Source of the DNA: Candidatus Poseidoniaceae archaeon
GTDB lineage: Archaea; Thermoplasmatota; Poseidoniia; Poseidoniales; Poseidoniaceae
DNA: 64,000 bases
Direction of reading: 5' to 3'
Assembly (NCBI GenBank): GCA_949372655.1
Contig: CASIAI010000008.1
Span: 62,001 to 126,000, forward strand
This document shows positions 26,163 to 35,420 of this stretch, piece by piece. Below the pieces are notes generated by a model, which was given only the letters and a program-made list of their open reading frames with translations, did no database searches and was not told where the DNA came from. The position numbers and the translations under genes are program-made. Each line of letters opens with the position of its first letter. The first letter of the stretch is position 1.

Positions 26163-26516
26163 TTAATCAAAACGAACTGACTGTGTAGTCTTCCAATTAG
26201 CAGTTGCTAACTTCTTAGCTTTACCATCTGCAATAATTGGATGTATTTTCTTCAATCTACCGTGCATACCGTGGACTTGAAATTTAACTCTTAATTCTGC
26301 AGCCCTATCTCTTTGGATAGTTTCCATTTGTTCATCATCAAGTTCAATACTTGCCATCTCTGAACCATTATTTAAATCTGAAATGATGAATTTTTGACCA
26401 CTTACTGAAAGGCTCGGCCTAAACTCCCAATCATCAGGATGGTTCATCCAGACTGAAATATCAAATGAGACTGTACCTCTGATATTGACTCTACTAATTT
26501 CAACAGTGTCGACCAT
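26163..26516 (-). CDS. Hypothetical small beta-rich protein
   Basis: No family is recognised. About 117 residues are mostly alternating strands (VEISRVNIRGTVSFDISVWM, PSLSVSGQKFIISDL, AELRVKFQVHGM) with no signal or membrane segment. The track starts at a TTG inside the ribosome site. ATG 26516 follows GGGAGGT with about 10 nt spacing and is preferred. It lies just downstream of the PKD lipoprotein on the same strand. Confidence 0.6.
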   Translation of the reverse strand: MVDTVEISRVNIRGTVSFDISVWMNHPDDWEFRPSLSVSGQKFIISDLNNGSEMASIELDDEQMETIQRDRAAELRVKFQVHGMHGRLKKIHPIIADGKAKKLATANWKTTQSVRFD

Positions 26517-26570
26517 GGCTCTCATACCTCCCAAATAGTCCGGCTAAATTACTTCTTGCATTAGTGCTAA

Positions 26571-27749
26571 TCATCCAAAGGTTATCTCGGTCAACACTGG
26601 ACTCATGACAATCACTATCACTTCTAAGTCCCAATTATTTCCTGGGTCTGGGTCAGGCAGAACTTCGACTACAGAATCGGGGTCTGCTTGCTGTGCAAAA
26701 ACAGTCCATGTCCAGACTCCTTGTGCAGTTCTTGAGCCGGCTTGACCGATTAATAAATTCATCAAGTCTTCTTCGGAATCAGCGGTATAAATACCGTCTT
26801 CGCCAGTTGGATTTATTGAATCACGTTCCATTGTGGCTTTAGCGGTTTCATTGGCAGTAATATTTCCACCTTCAGTTTGTACTGTTTTCTCATACTTGTC
26901 ATTCTCGATAAGTAATGTTAGTGTGAAGTTATCTTGTGGACCTAGTTCTTGTTCTAGTTGTAAGATTGCAGAATATTCCATTATTCGACCATTATCGCCT
27001 GGAGAAATACTATCTTCCCACTGACTACCTTGTTCGAGATAATCATCCCAAGTGAAAGTTAGTTCTTCAGTAATCCACTTGACTTCGAAACTTCTCGTTA
27101 TGATTTCAATGGTAAAGGATTCTGTGACGCTTGCATCGGCACCATCTGAGATAACTAAACTACCCATTACCTTTCCAGAAACATTGGTAGGGAGTAATAC
27201 TGTAGGAGTAGTTGCGTCAATATCGTTTCTTTGGTCTCCATCGGAATCAGAATCTGTAGTCCAATCCAAATCCCAAGAAAAAGTGAGGTCTTTGCCTTCA
27301 GGGTCAAAACTACCTGAAGCATCCAAGAATGCAGAGTCTCCCGATTTTACTTGATCAGGGATTGTTAAATTAAGTACAGGGGCTCCATTCACAACAATCG
27401 TTGATGAGATTTCATCTTCTCCCCCTTGACTGTTAATTACGGTCAATGTGACTGTATAAACTCCGAATTTATCATATGTATGGGAAGTGAATCCTACAAC
27501 TGTTTCTGCCTTTAGGCCGTTACCAAAGTCCCATTCAAAGCCCGTAACTACTCCTTCTACCGCTTCAGAATCTCTAGCATCAAATGTTACTGTCTCTCCT
27601 TCTTGGATTGAAAGTGGGTATGCTTGCAACGATGCACGCGGGTCTACTGTAGAGTCCATTCCTATGCACCCAGAAACAAAAACTGACAAAACTATCAACA
27701 TTGAAAGTGAGAAAGATTTAGCCTTAGCAGCAACTCGCATCTTCCTCAT
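26571..27749 (-). CDS. Secreted lipoprotein with PKD domains
   Basis: A signal peptide ends in the lipobox 'SVFVSGC', which predicts a lipid-modified cysteine at the cell surface. Residues ~40-120 are a PKD domain ('FDARDSEAVEGVVTGFEWDF', 'HTYDKFGVYTVTLTV'). A second Ig/PKD-like domain follows ('LDASGSFDPEGKDLTFSWDL'), then a ~170-residue beta-rich C-terminal part not recognised. PKD domains usually act as spacers or binding modules in surface proteins. ATG 27749 or the ATG three codons later could start it. Confidence 0.85.
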   Translation of the reverse strand: MRKMRVAAKAKSFSLSMLIVLSVFVSGCIGMDSTVDPRASLQAYPLSIQEGETVTFDARDSEAVEGVVTGFEWDFGNGLKAETVVGFTSHTYDKFGVYTVTLTVINSQGGEDEISSTIVVNGAPVLNLTIPDQVKSGDSAFLDASGSFDPEGKDLTFSWDLDWTTDSDSDGDQRNDIDATTPTVLLPTNVSGKVMGSLVISDGADASVTESFTIEIITRSFEVKWITEELTFTWDDYLEQGSQWEDSISPGDNGRIMEYSAILQLEQELGPQDNFTLTLLIENDKYEKTVQTEGGNITANETAKATMERDSINPTGEDGIYTADSEEDLMNLLIGQAGSRTAQGVWTWTVFAQQADPDSVVEVLPDPDPGNNWDLEVIVIVMSPVLTEITFG

Positions 27750-27815
27750 AAACTATAACGAATACTTCACACTTGTAATAGTATGTATATTTGGAGTGAA
27801 AAATGTTTCATTATT

Positions 27816-28202
27816 TTAGGACTTTCTTTCACCCGGATCAAAAGATACTTCTCTGGGAATATCGCCGATTATTTCTGCCCCCTCAAGATATTCATCTAAA
27901 TTTTCATAGGAATCATGAACAACGACATTCTTATCCGAGTTATCTTCTAAATCCGTGCTTTCAAATTCCTCAAAACCAACATCCCCTGCATCATATTCAG
28001 AAACTATTACTCGTTCATCTGATTCGGCCTCTTCAGGATCTTCGAGTAGTAGTGTATCCATGGCCTCGGTAGATAATTTCTCGCTGTTACCATGATATTT
28101 AGACGCGTATTCTTGTTGATTGGTATCTTGTTCTTCATCTTCACTTTCAACAGCAGTTGAGTTATTTGTAAATAAATTCTTGAGCCGGTTGAACAGTCCC
28201 AT
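27816..28202 (-). CDS. Acidic, probably disordered hypothetical protein
   Basis: Residues 1-14 (MGLFNRLKNLFTNN) form a short amphipathic helix. The remaining ~110 residues are rich in Glu, Asp and Ser with no clear fold. The helix-plus-acidic-tail layout might suit membrane-surface or protein binding, but that is a guess. It is divergent from the exonuclease gene, with a 64-bp spacer holding the likely promoters of both. Confidence 0.6.
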   Translation of the reverse strand: MGLFNRLKNLFTNNSTAVESEDEEQDTNQQEYASKYHGNSEKLSTEAMDTLLLEDPEEAESDERVIVSEYDAGDVGFEEFESTDLEDNSDKNVVVHDSYENLDEYLEGAEIIGDIPREVSFDPGERKS

Positions 28203-28287
28203 GAATTAACCTATGAGAAATTTTGATTTCAATATTGGTATACTCTAGAATAGAGATGTTCAAGGAGTGGGAACTTTTGCTCGATAT

Positions 28288-29103
28288 ATGGCTCAGAACT
28301 TTCTTGACGGAGAACGTGTCTTGGCCTTAGATTTAGAGACAACTGGGATTTCTACAAGTAATGACAGAATTGTTCAAATCGCTTTGATTGGCTCATCTGT
28401 TGATGGGGTTGAAATCTCATATGAGAATCTAGTTAACCCGCGACGTTCAATACCGATTCAGGCTAGTAATGTTCATGGCATTTATGATGGCGATGTTAGA
28501 GGATTGGGTGACTTTTCTACCTTTGCTGATGAGATATTTACCCAAATTGAGGGAGCAGTTATTATCGGACATAATGTAAGGCAATTTGATTTGCCACTAC
28601 TGAATAATGAATTTAGACGATTAGGTAAATTGCCCCCTACCCCAAAAGTGGTTTTAGATACTTTAGAAGTTGTTCGTAGAGTAAAGTTGCCTAGGCCTCA
28701 TAACTTAGGTGCTCTGTGTAAAAAGCATGGTATTTCTCTAGAAAATGCACACACTGCGGCTGCTGATGCAGCAGCTTCATTGCTATTATTTTGGAGACTT
28801 TCGGTAGACCATTCCCCTTACTTTAGAAAGTCATTAGAAGAGTTGGAAAGATGGCTAGTCCACGGTGATTCAAGAAAGGATGAGTCTAACCTTGGTAGGG
28901 GCCTTGAAGACTTGGACATGTTAGATTCTTTAGGTAAGATAAGAATAGATGATGGTCATTATGTTCTTGCCTTTGGAAGGCATAAAGGTCGGCATATTTC
29001 TGAAATTCAAAATTTAGACCCTAAATATATCTCTTGGCTTCTATCCCCTAAAGGAATTGAAGATGAAGATGCCCGTGAGGCGATTAGAGATTCTCTTAAT
29101 TGA
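28288..29103 (+). CDS. DnaQ-like DEDDh 3'-5' exonuclease
   Basis: Exo I is 'LALDLETTG' (D15, E17), Exo II 'IIGHNVRQFDLPLL', and Exo III 'HTAAADAAAS' with the DEDDh histidine. These make a complete catalytic set. The C-terminal ~60 residues include 'FGRHKGRHISEIQNLDPKYI', a module also found at the end of exodeoxyribonuclease X-type proteins. The track begins at GTG 28267. ATG 28288 gives a normal N-terminus. It may act in proofreading or repair. It ends directly against the convergent RecB-like nuclease gene. Confidence 0.9.
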   Translation: MAQNFLDGERVLALDLETTGISTSNDRIVQIALIGSSVDGVEISYENLVNPRRSIPIQASNVHGIYDGDVRGLGDFSTFADEIFTQIEGAVIIGHNVRQFDLPLLNNEFRRLGKLPPTPKVVLDTLEVVRRVKLPRPHNLGALCKKHGISLENAHTAAADAAASLLLFWRLSVDHSPYFRKSLEELERWLVHGDSRKDESNLGRGLEDLDMLDSLGKIRIDDGHYVLAFGRHKGRHISEIQNLDPKYISWLLSPKGIEDEDAREAIRDSLN

Positions 29104-30285
29104 TCAATTATCACGATGATATTCTACTCCGTCCGGTATCGGATTCCAAGGTAAAACATCACACCAATGCCCAATACGCCATGTGCTTTGGGCAGTCATT
29201 ATAGAACCCAAAAATAGTGGGCCTTGATGTTGTGTATCTAGTACTTCTTGTAGAGCATCTTTTCCACGCCCATCGAATTTTGCAGATTTCTTAATACCTG
29301 TAGGTATCGCCCTACCTCCATCATCAAATGGCTCACATAATTCAATAACAGCAGAGCCGCTATTCGGTTCAAATTCATGTAATAATACTACGGCATCAGA
29401 AAAGTCATCTTTGTGCAAAGTGCCATTCTCATGTCTCCAATTCCACCAATGTGAGCACCAAGCCTTCCAATCGCAAAATCCACCGCAAGAATCAGGACCT
29501 GGGGTTGGAGCCATTGGAATTGGAGTGGGTTGTGTTTCTTGCCATGCTGCATATGCTTGTTCTAACACATTATCTCCAATTGCGGCCCATTTGGAGGAGT
29601 TTTGAGTATACCATCCTTCGGTACGAACCGGAGGTGCATTGGAATTATTGTCGAGTATTATATCCCTATACAACCTCAACTGACGATTAACTTCAGTCTT
29701 TAACTGCTTATCTGGAGTTCTACCTGTTTTCAAATCTGCTACAAGCCAGCCAATCATCTCTCCACTTTCGTTTACATCTGCTAACAACAGGTCAAGACGT
29801 CCCATTAAACGACCATCTTTAGTTTTCAATTCGCCTTCGACCGCAATCGCATGCTTCTGTATTTTACGCCATAGTGCGCCTGTAACTCTCTTGTGCTCAA
29901 GTCCTTGAATTCCTATATGGTCAAGTAACATAATTACTCCTCCACGTTGTTGTTTTATTGCTTCTTTCCACTTCTCTTCTTTCCACTTAGGGCGCCTTGG
30001 AGTTTTCATAAAAACTTCTTTCTCTTCTTCCCATCGTAATTTTAGAACTCGTTCGGATTCTTGTGGAAGCCAATCATCTTGTTGATTACCTATTTTTGAG
30101 TAATCATTCAACAATAAGTCTTCGATGGATGCGTGAACTGCAGTACCTAATGAGGCAGCCATTCCAGCCTTTCTAGGAAGTCTTTGTCGGCTCAACCAGT
30201 ACATTCGTGGGCAGGTCTCATAGCGATTCCAAGCAGAAGGCGAAAGCATGTGCTCTCTAGAAACGGGGGCTTTCTCTTCGGCCAT
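29104..30285 (-). CDS. RecB/Cas4-like PD-(D/E)XK nuclease with Fe-S cysteines
   Basis: The start 'SPSAWNRYETCPRMYWLSRQ' and 'GTAVHASIEDLL' are typical of the RecB nuclease superfamily. The active-site blocks are 'GRLDLLLAD' and 'WLVADLKTGRTPDKQ'. One cysteine lies in YETCP and three in 'CGGFCDWKAWC', the arrangement of AddB/Cas4-type [4Fe-4S] nucleases. About 110 further C-terminal residues are not recognised. No cas genes or helicase lie nearby, so a repair role is more likely than CRISPR adaptation. Confidence 0.85.
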   Translation of the reverse strand: MAEEKAPVSREHMLSPSAWNRYETCPRMYWLSRQRLPRKAGMAASLGTAVHASIEDLLLNDYSKIGNQQDDWLPQESERVLKLRWEEEKEVFMKTPRRPKWKEEKWKEAIKQQRGGVIMLLDHIGIQGLEHKRVTGALWRKIQKHAIAVEGELKTKDGRLMGRLDLLLADVNESGEMIGWLVADLKTGRTPDKQLKTEVNRQLRLYRDIILDNNSNAPPVRTEGWYTQNSSKWAAIGDNVLEQAYAAWQETQPTPIPMAPTPGPDSCGGFCDWKAWCSHWWNWRHENGTLHKDDFSDAVVLLHEFEPNSGSAVIELCEPFDDGGRAIPTGIKKSAKFDGRGKDALQEVLDTQHQGPLFLGSIMTAQSTWRIGHWCDVLPWNPIPDGVEYHRDN

Positions 30286-30373
30286 GATGTATCGTTTTGT
30301 TTAACCATCATCAAACCACCGCTATGAGCAAAATGACGAAAGTGTTGATACACGATGAGAAAGTAGAGGATTC

Positions 30374-31177
30374 ATGCAAGGTCCTAGTGTTCGAATTAAC
30401 GCCGAAGTTTCAACAGATAATGCTCTTGTTGTTACTTGCTTCCCAAGCGTAGGAATGGTTTCTAGCGTAGTTGCCCATTTCTTAATTGAACATCTCCAAC
30501 TAGAATTCATTGGAGGGGTTGTTGACCCAAGACTACCTGCTCTTACCTTGGTCCAAGAAGGTGTACCTTTGCCTCCAATTAGAGCCTATGCAGGTAAACC
30601 TCAATGTACTATTGACGGTTGTGACCAAGTCATACTTTTGATGAGTGAATTAGTCGTACCCGAAGCGCTTGCACATGATATTGTATGGGCAATGTTTGAA
30701 TGGTCTAAAGAGCAAAAAATTGTAGCTGGCGTAGTAATTGATGCATTTGCTAAAAGTGGCATGAAGGCAAACCTGAACGGTGCTGAACCTGTTGTTGAAT
30801 ACGAGGATACTGAAGGAATTGATATTGTTGGAATTGGTGCAAATGATAAGAGTCGTAAAATGCTTGAAGACATGAATATTCCACTACTTCAACAAGGAGT
30901 AATCAAAGGAATAAATGCCTCTATACTTGGAGAAGCAAGGAGACGAGGTCTTGATCTAATGTCGATTATGGTTGAAGCTGACCCAAGGTTCCCAGATGCT
31001 AGAGCCGCTGCAACATTGATTGAGAACTTGAATAACCTCTTACCTTCAATAGATTTACCTCATGAACCACTGATTCAAGAAGCTGAATTCCTGGAAGCAC
31101 AACTGCAATCCATGATGGAAGGAGCACAAATAGACTCCTCAGAAAGTGGAACCGCCAATTCAATGCTATACGGTTGA
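30374..31177 (+). CDS. PAC2 family protein (proteasome-assembly-chaperone-like), copy 2
   Basis: The family features are 'VVTCFPSVGMVSSVVAHFLI', 'PRLPALTLVQEGVPLPPIRAY', 'LLQQGVIKGINASILGEARR' and 'PDARAAATLIENLNNLLPSI'. Domain order matches the copy at 21080-21838, but the sequences are divergent, so this is an old duplication. The C-terminus ends in a Ser/Asn-rich tail. Its 3' end overlaps the convergent membrane-protein gene by 12 bases. Confidence 0.88.
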   Translation: MQGPSVRINAEVSTDNALVVTCFPSVGMVSSVVAHFLIEHLQLEFIGGVVDPRLPALTLVQEGVPLPPIRAYAGKPQCTIDGCDQVILLMSELVVPEALAHDIVWAMFEWSKEQKIVAGVVIDAFAKSGMKANLNGAEPVVEYEDTEGIDIVGIGANDKSRKMLEDMNIPLLQQGVIKGINASILGEARRRGLDLMSIMVEADPRFPDARAAATLIENLNNLLPSIDLPHEPLIQEAEFLEAQLQSMMEGAQIDSSESGTANSMLYG

Positions 31178-31738
31178 TTTTCCTAGGATCTTCCAAAGGG
31201 CCGCTATAGTAGAGGCTAGACCTGAAATCAATAGTATTGCACTAATTGCAACTGGCATGAGAATGACCATCTCATACGGCAGACTAAATATGTCCAATAA
31301 TGATTCTCCTCTTGCAAAGGAGCCACCCGCTGATGCGGTTAGAAGCATAAACCCACTAGCGGACATACCTGTAAAGGTTTGAATTAACATCGATTTTCGT
31401 TCTACTAGTATACTACTTCCTAGTTTCCATCTAGAGATTAAGGCTGCTATTGCTAACCCAAGTCCGGTCATAGATAGAAACATCTTATTGACAAGAATTG
31501 GGGTAGAAAAGCCCGAGCCAGGAGAAGCCGAAATTCCACTAAAAATAGCGAATGGTGTTGCAATTATTCCAAACAAAAGAGCAAAGTGAGCCACATTATC
31601 AGTAATATTACTCAGGTCTTTACTTTTTATAAATTCATATCTACAAAGTGCGTGTAATAAAAAGCATAAACCAGACATAGCAAATGAGCCAACTACTAGT
31701 TCAGTACTAATTACATGGAAGGTTGAAGAAGAAATCAT
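31166..31738 (-). CDS. Multi-helix membrane protein, possible heme-binding partner (DUF2231-like pattern)
   Basis: The 190 residues hold about four to five membrane helices. Histidines at the edge of or inside helices (FHVISTELVV, CFLLHALCRY, NVAHFALLFG) could be heme ligands, and 'VNKMFLSMTGLGLAIAALIS' recalls DUF2231-type cytochrome-like proteins. The start overlaps the upstream gene stop by four bases (ATGA), which couples it to the CxxxCH protein. A redox role is inferred from context. Confidence 0.6.
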   Translation of the reverse strand: MISSSTFHVISTELVVGSFAMSGLCFLLHALCRYEFIKSKDLSNITDNVAHFALLFGIIATPFAIFSGISASPGSGFSTPILVNKMFLSMTGLGLAIAALISRWKLGSSILVERKSMLIQTFTGMSASGFMLLTASAGGSFARGESLLDIFSLPYEMVILMPVAISAILLISGLASTIAALWKILGKSTV

Positions 31739-32817
31739 TGCGCCCCCTCCTCTAATTCCTGTAAGTATTCATGCCCATACCATTGCCATTGCTCCATATT
31801 CCAACCGGGAGGTAACTCACCGTTTGGTAAAGGAGGGACGGTTTCTGAGAGTTGATTTTGTAATACTTGTTCAGTTTGTTCCCACTGCTTCTCCAAATGC
31901 CCACCATTGGAAAACTTTATCTGAATAGATAAGACCAATCCTAAAACAAAAATGAATAGCGCAAATGATTGAATATAGACTGCTGATTGGTCAACTTCAA
32001 ACGGAGGCTCTTGAGCTACTAGTGTAAACCAGGGTGTCGTTTGGGAAGGGCCTTCTCCTTCCAGAATTGCCCTCCACTGTATGGCTGATGGTTGATTTGA
32101 TGCTGGTGCAGTAAATTCCCAGACTCCATCACTTGAAGAGTTGGCAATAATTGTATTTATCGAACTTCCTTCGACTTTCCATTCTACCTTCACACTAGAT
32201 ACATCTTCAGTCTCTATGCTAACTGTAGTTGCCTCACCCAAAGGCCTAGTAGTTTGAGGTGTGAAATCTGAAGAAAGTCTAGCCAAGTTTTCTGGAATTG
32301 GTAATACTTCAATCTCCAAACCTTGGCTTATTGCAAAGTAGGGAATATCATCTCCGCCATGATGGATGGAAATGTAAAATGTAGTGGCAGTCAACGATGT
32401 TGGCTTAATGGTCCATGAGGTAGAAAAGTTATCTTGTCCAGCCAATAATTTACCCTCGACGTAATTATTGGTACCGCCATTTGAGTCGGATAAAATATCC
32501 CATTGAGCGTCCGCAGGTGTATCGCTATGGCCTGTTGTATCGGTAAGCAAGAAAATACCCAAATCTCCTGAATAAGATAATTGAGATCCTGAAATCACTG
32601 TTGAGATGGCAATCGGTTGATCAAGATATGGGGTGCCTTCGACTTGGACTAAAATCGTTGCAGAAGATGTTTGATTCAAAGATGAATCTCCATGGCATGC
32701 ACCTCCACACTGCATGTCAAATACGCCATCGCCGACACCTCCTGGATTAGCTTGAGTAAAACTGCTTAATGATAATAAAATAGTAATAACAAACAGTATT
32801 CTTATTTGTCGAAGCAT
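31735..32817 (-). CDS. Secreted membrane-anchored protein with a CxxxCH motif
   Basis: A signal peptide is followed at residues ~36-42 by 'QCGGACHGD', a CxxxCH motif as in some c-type heme sites. A beta-rich extracellular region includes 'YISIHHGGDD' and two Ig-like segments. A single helix (SFALFIFVLGLVLSIQI) near residue 290 is followed by a ~50-residue cytoplasmic tail. The start of the region resembles the choice-of-anchor V / reeler-like secreted proteins. It directly follows the 842-residue gene (adjacent stop and start) and is coupled to the membrane protein downstream. Confidence 0.68.
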   Translation of the reverse strand: MLRQIRILFVITILLSLSSFTQANPGGVGDGVFDMQCGGACHGDSSLNQTSSATILVQVEGTPYLDQPIAISTVISGSQLSYSGDLGIFLLTDTTGHSDTPADAQWDILSDSNGGTNNYVEGKLLAGQDNFSTSWTIKPTSLTATTFYISIHHGGDDIPYFAISQGLEIEVLPIPENLARLSSDFTPQTTRPLGEATTVSIETEDVSSVKVEWKVEGSSINTIIANSSSDGVWEFTAPASNQPSAIQWRAILEGEGPSQTTPWFTLVAQEPPFEVDQSAVYIQSFALFIFVLGLVLSIQIKFSNGGHLEKQWEQTEQVLQNQLSETVPPLPNGELPPGWNMEQWQWYGHEYLQELEEGAQ

Positions 32818-35346
32818 TCAATCCCTCCTATCAATGAAAATAAGACTCAATGAACCAATACTCAAAGTGATGAATAGTAGACCTGTGATTAGTCCTCCGG
32901 TTGTTGAAACACTACTTTCAGCAGGCTCTATGGTTTCGACCATGAATCCTTCGATAGAACTAGAACCTGAATGAAGACCTTGGCCATCGATAATTGGCCG
33001 AATTGTATAATCAGTAGGACCTGAAATAAGAGGCATATCTACAAATTCTAATTCACTAATTACTGAAATAGAATCGCCGTTTCTAAAGACTTCAAATGTC
33101 GCATCTGGACCATCCCAAGCCCAAGTGAGTTTGACATTTTCTTGAATTGATTTTGCATCTAGAGATGTAACCTTAGGGCCAGCCTCTGTCTGCAAATTAA
33201 TCGAAGTGAATCCATTGCTATCTAGTTCGTCATAAACAGTTAGAGTTACTGTTACCATTCCATTTGGTATGAAAGTATACTCTTTACCCGAACCTGTGCC
33301 TGAATTACCGCTTGTGTCGCTCCACTGCCAAGAATAGGTTGTGATTCTTCCATCTAAATCGGTTGAATTTTGAGCGGTGACTTTGATCTCTTCACCATCC
33401 CATAATCTATTGCTTTCGATATCAATTTGAGCAGCTGGGGCTAGATTTTCAATAGTGATCTGTGAAGATGCCATACTACCATTTGACTCGCCATCGTTAG
33501 GAATTACATCAACTGACCAAACCTGCCCTGGCCCAAGTAATTGAGCAGGAACACTAGATTGCCCATCTAAAGAACCTTCTTTGAAACCATTCCTATACCA
33601 TGTTATCTCATTGGATACCAGGTCGCCGTCTATGTCATCATTTGTAATAGATAATACAAGGTCTTCAAGTGAAGTATGAGATAACTCCGCTATCGCATTT
33701 GGAATTGTATTTATGATTTCAACAGATGTAGATAATTCATTCTCGCTTAAGTCTTGACCGTCATTGGCATTAACAAATACTGTCCAGTTATCCCCTTTTG
33801 AGGTTAAGGAAGAAGGCAATGTAATCTGATTTTCAATTGGTGTAAATTCTTGGCCATTCTTATACCATCTTGTTTCTGGCGAGGCTGGTGCGTCTCCATC
33901 TAAATCGCTCATTGAGAGACTCAATGTTATATTTTGAGAGGTTTGTGCTTGACTAAAATCCAAACTTATAGAATCTAATTCTGGTGCTGAATTAAGAATG
34001 GTTACCGATGAACTAATCTCCCAATCTGACCATTCAGTACCATCGTTAATACGAACATGCACCTCCCATTGTTCAGACTTACTGGTTTGCTCTGAAGATA
34101 ACGTAGTTGTTGTGATACTAGGCATCAAGACTCCATCTCTGTACCATTGAATTTCTGTATCAACAATTGGGTCTCCATCATTATCGGTTGAAATAAAGTC
34201 AAAATATAGGGAATCTGAAGTATATGCCTCATAGGGTTGGAGAACAAGTGCCATGATTGTCGGCTTGTTATTTACTGGCTGGCTAGAACCAATGGTTACT
34301 GTTTGTGATGTTTTCCATACACTAGTATCTTCTCCATCTGAAACTCTATATTCAACATACCACTCATCGCCATCTCTTGTAGCCAAAGAAGTAACTGTGG
34401 ACTGGTCGTTCAATTCGCTGACAAGTGCCCCATCTAAGTACCATCGTATCTCTGTAGTCAAAACATCTTGGTCATCATCACTCGAACTAATAGTGATTGA
34501 CAAATCATCATTTGAAGAAGGTTGTGATGGAGAAATTGCTGGAGTCGAAACTGTAGGTGGCGTATTTTGAATTGTCACTGTGTTGCTTGTAATTGTTTGA
34601 CCACTATCCTGTCCATCTGAAGGAGTTACTTCAGCATACCATTGTTCATTCTTGGCGGTTAAACTAGAGGATACAACCTTACCTGGTATCGTTCCTTGAG
34701 GTTGTGCGATAGAGTCTTTGTACCATGTAATTACAGTACCTGATTCTGGATTTCCATCTGGGTCTGAATAACTGTATGAAAGTGTTAGACTATCTGCAGT
34801 CTTGGCATCGGTTGGAGTTAACATTGCATTACTGGCAGATGGCGGTTGGTTTGTTGGGGCATTCTCTGGCACTTGAATGGTCAGTGTGCCCCAGCGGTCT
34901 CCTGAATCAGCGCCATTACCATTTGATGTAAGGGCTGCTAATTGGAAATTTGCGGCTCCCGAGCCTGAACTAGGAGCGGTCCAATCAAAGCCCCATGACC
35001 TTGAACTAGAACCTGTAATAGAATGGGTTGCACTATCACCATTAGCACTAATACCAACTGCGAATCCGAAATAACTGAATGTCCCTTTATCGACATCCAT
35101 ACTAAAACCGCCACCTGAGCCTGAAACACCTCCGCTGACCGAGACTGTCAGCTGGTAAGTTTGACCCGCAGTATACTGGGAAGGAAGACCTGAAACTGAA
35201 GGGGTTGCCAGATTTGCCCCTGGTTGAGAATGACATCCACATCCCGTGCCGGAGTTCAGTTTACCATTCTCCTTACCTTCCGTTATGGGCGCTACAGCAA
35301 GTAACAAAAGAATACAAACCACAAAAGTAGTTTTAGAGTAGTTCAT
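32818..35346 (-). CDS. Secreted choice-of-anchor V-like protein with Ig-like repeats and C-terminal helix
   Basis: After the signal peptide comes 'GTGCGCHSQPG' (CxCH), then a ~130-residue domain with 'YTAGQTYQLTVSVSGG', a GF-like core and 'WGFDWTAPSSGSG', the choice-of-anchor V pattern. About five Ig-like repeats of ~95 residues follow, each with a motif such as 'TEIRWYLDG' or 'NEITWYRNG'. A PKD-like domain (TSTDLDGRITTYSWQW region) and an Fn3-like domain come next. A C-terminal helix (GGLITGLLFITLSIGSLSLI) ends in DRRD. It is the first gene of a three-gene operon of exported and membrane proteins. Confidence 0.83.
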   Translation of the reverse strand: MNYSKTTFVVCILLLLAVAPITEGKENGKLNSGTGCGCHSQPGANLATPSVSGLPSQYTAGQTYQLTVSVSGGVSGSGGGFSMDVDKGTFSYFGFAVGISANGDSATHSITGSSSRSWGFDWTAPSSGSGAANFQLAALTSNGNGADSGDRWGTLTIQVPENAPTNQPPSASNAMLTPTDAKTADSLTLSYSYSDPDGNPESGTVITWYKDSIAQPQGTIPGKVVSSSLTAKNEQWYAEVTPSDGQDSGQTITSNTVTIQNTPPTVSTPAISPSQPSSNDDLSITISSSDDDQDVLTTEIRWYLDGALVSELNDQSTVTSLATRDGDEWYVEYRVSDGEDTSVWKTSQTVTIGSSQPVNNKPTIMALVLQPYEAYTSDSLYFDFISTDNDGDPIVDTEIQWYRDGVLMPSITTTTLSSEQTSKSEQWEVHVRINDGTEWSDWEISSSVTILNSAPELDSISLDFSQAQTSQNITLSLSMSDLDGDAPASPETRWYKNGQEFTPIENQITLPSSLTSKGDNWTVFVNANDGQDLSENELSTSVEIINTIPNAIAELSHTSLEDLVLSITNDDIDGDLVSNEITWYRNGFKEGSLDGQSSVPAQLLGPGQVWSVDVIPNDGESNGSMASSQITIENLAPAAQIDIESNRLWDGEEIKVTAQNSTDLDGRITTYSWQWSDTSGNSGTGSGKEYTFIPNGMVTVTLTVYDELDSNGFTSINLQTEAGPKVTSLDAKSIQENVKLTWAWDGPDATFEVFRNGDSISVISELEFVDMPLISGPTDYTIRPIIDGQGLHSGSSSIEGFMVETIEPAESSVSTTGGLITGLLFITLSIGSLSLIFIDRRD

Positions 35347-35420
35347 GTTCGTGGTATTACGATTTAGTATTGAAGTTTAACCCTAGAATGATTCAATAAA
35401 TAGGTGTTTGAAATTATTTA

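Noticed and set aside
29104-30285. Cas4 of a CRISPR system
   Set aside because: No repeat array or other cas gene lies in the window, and the protein is much longer than Cas4.
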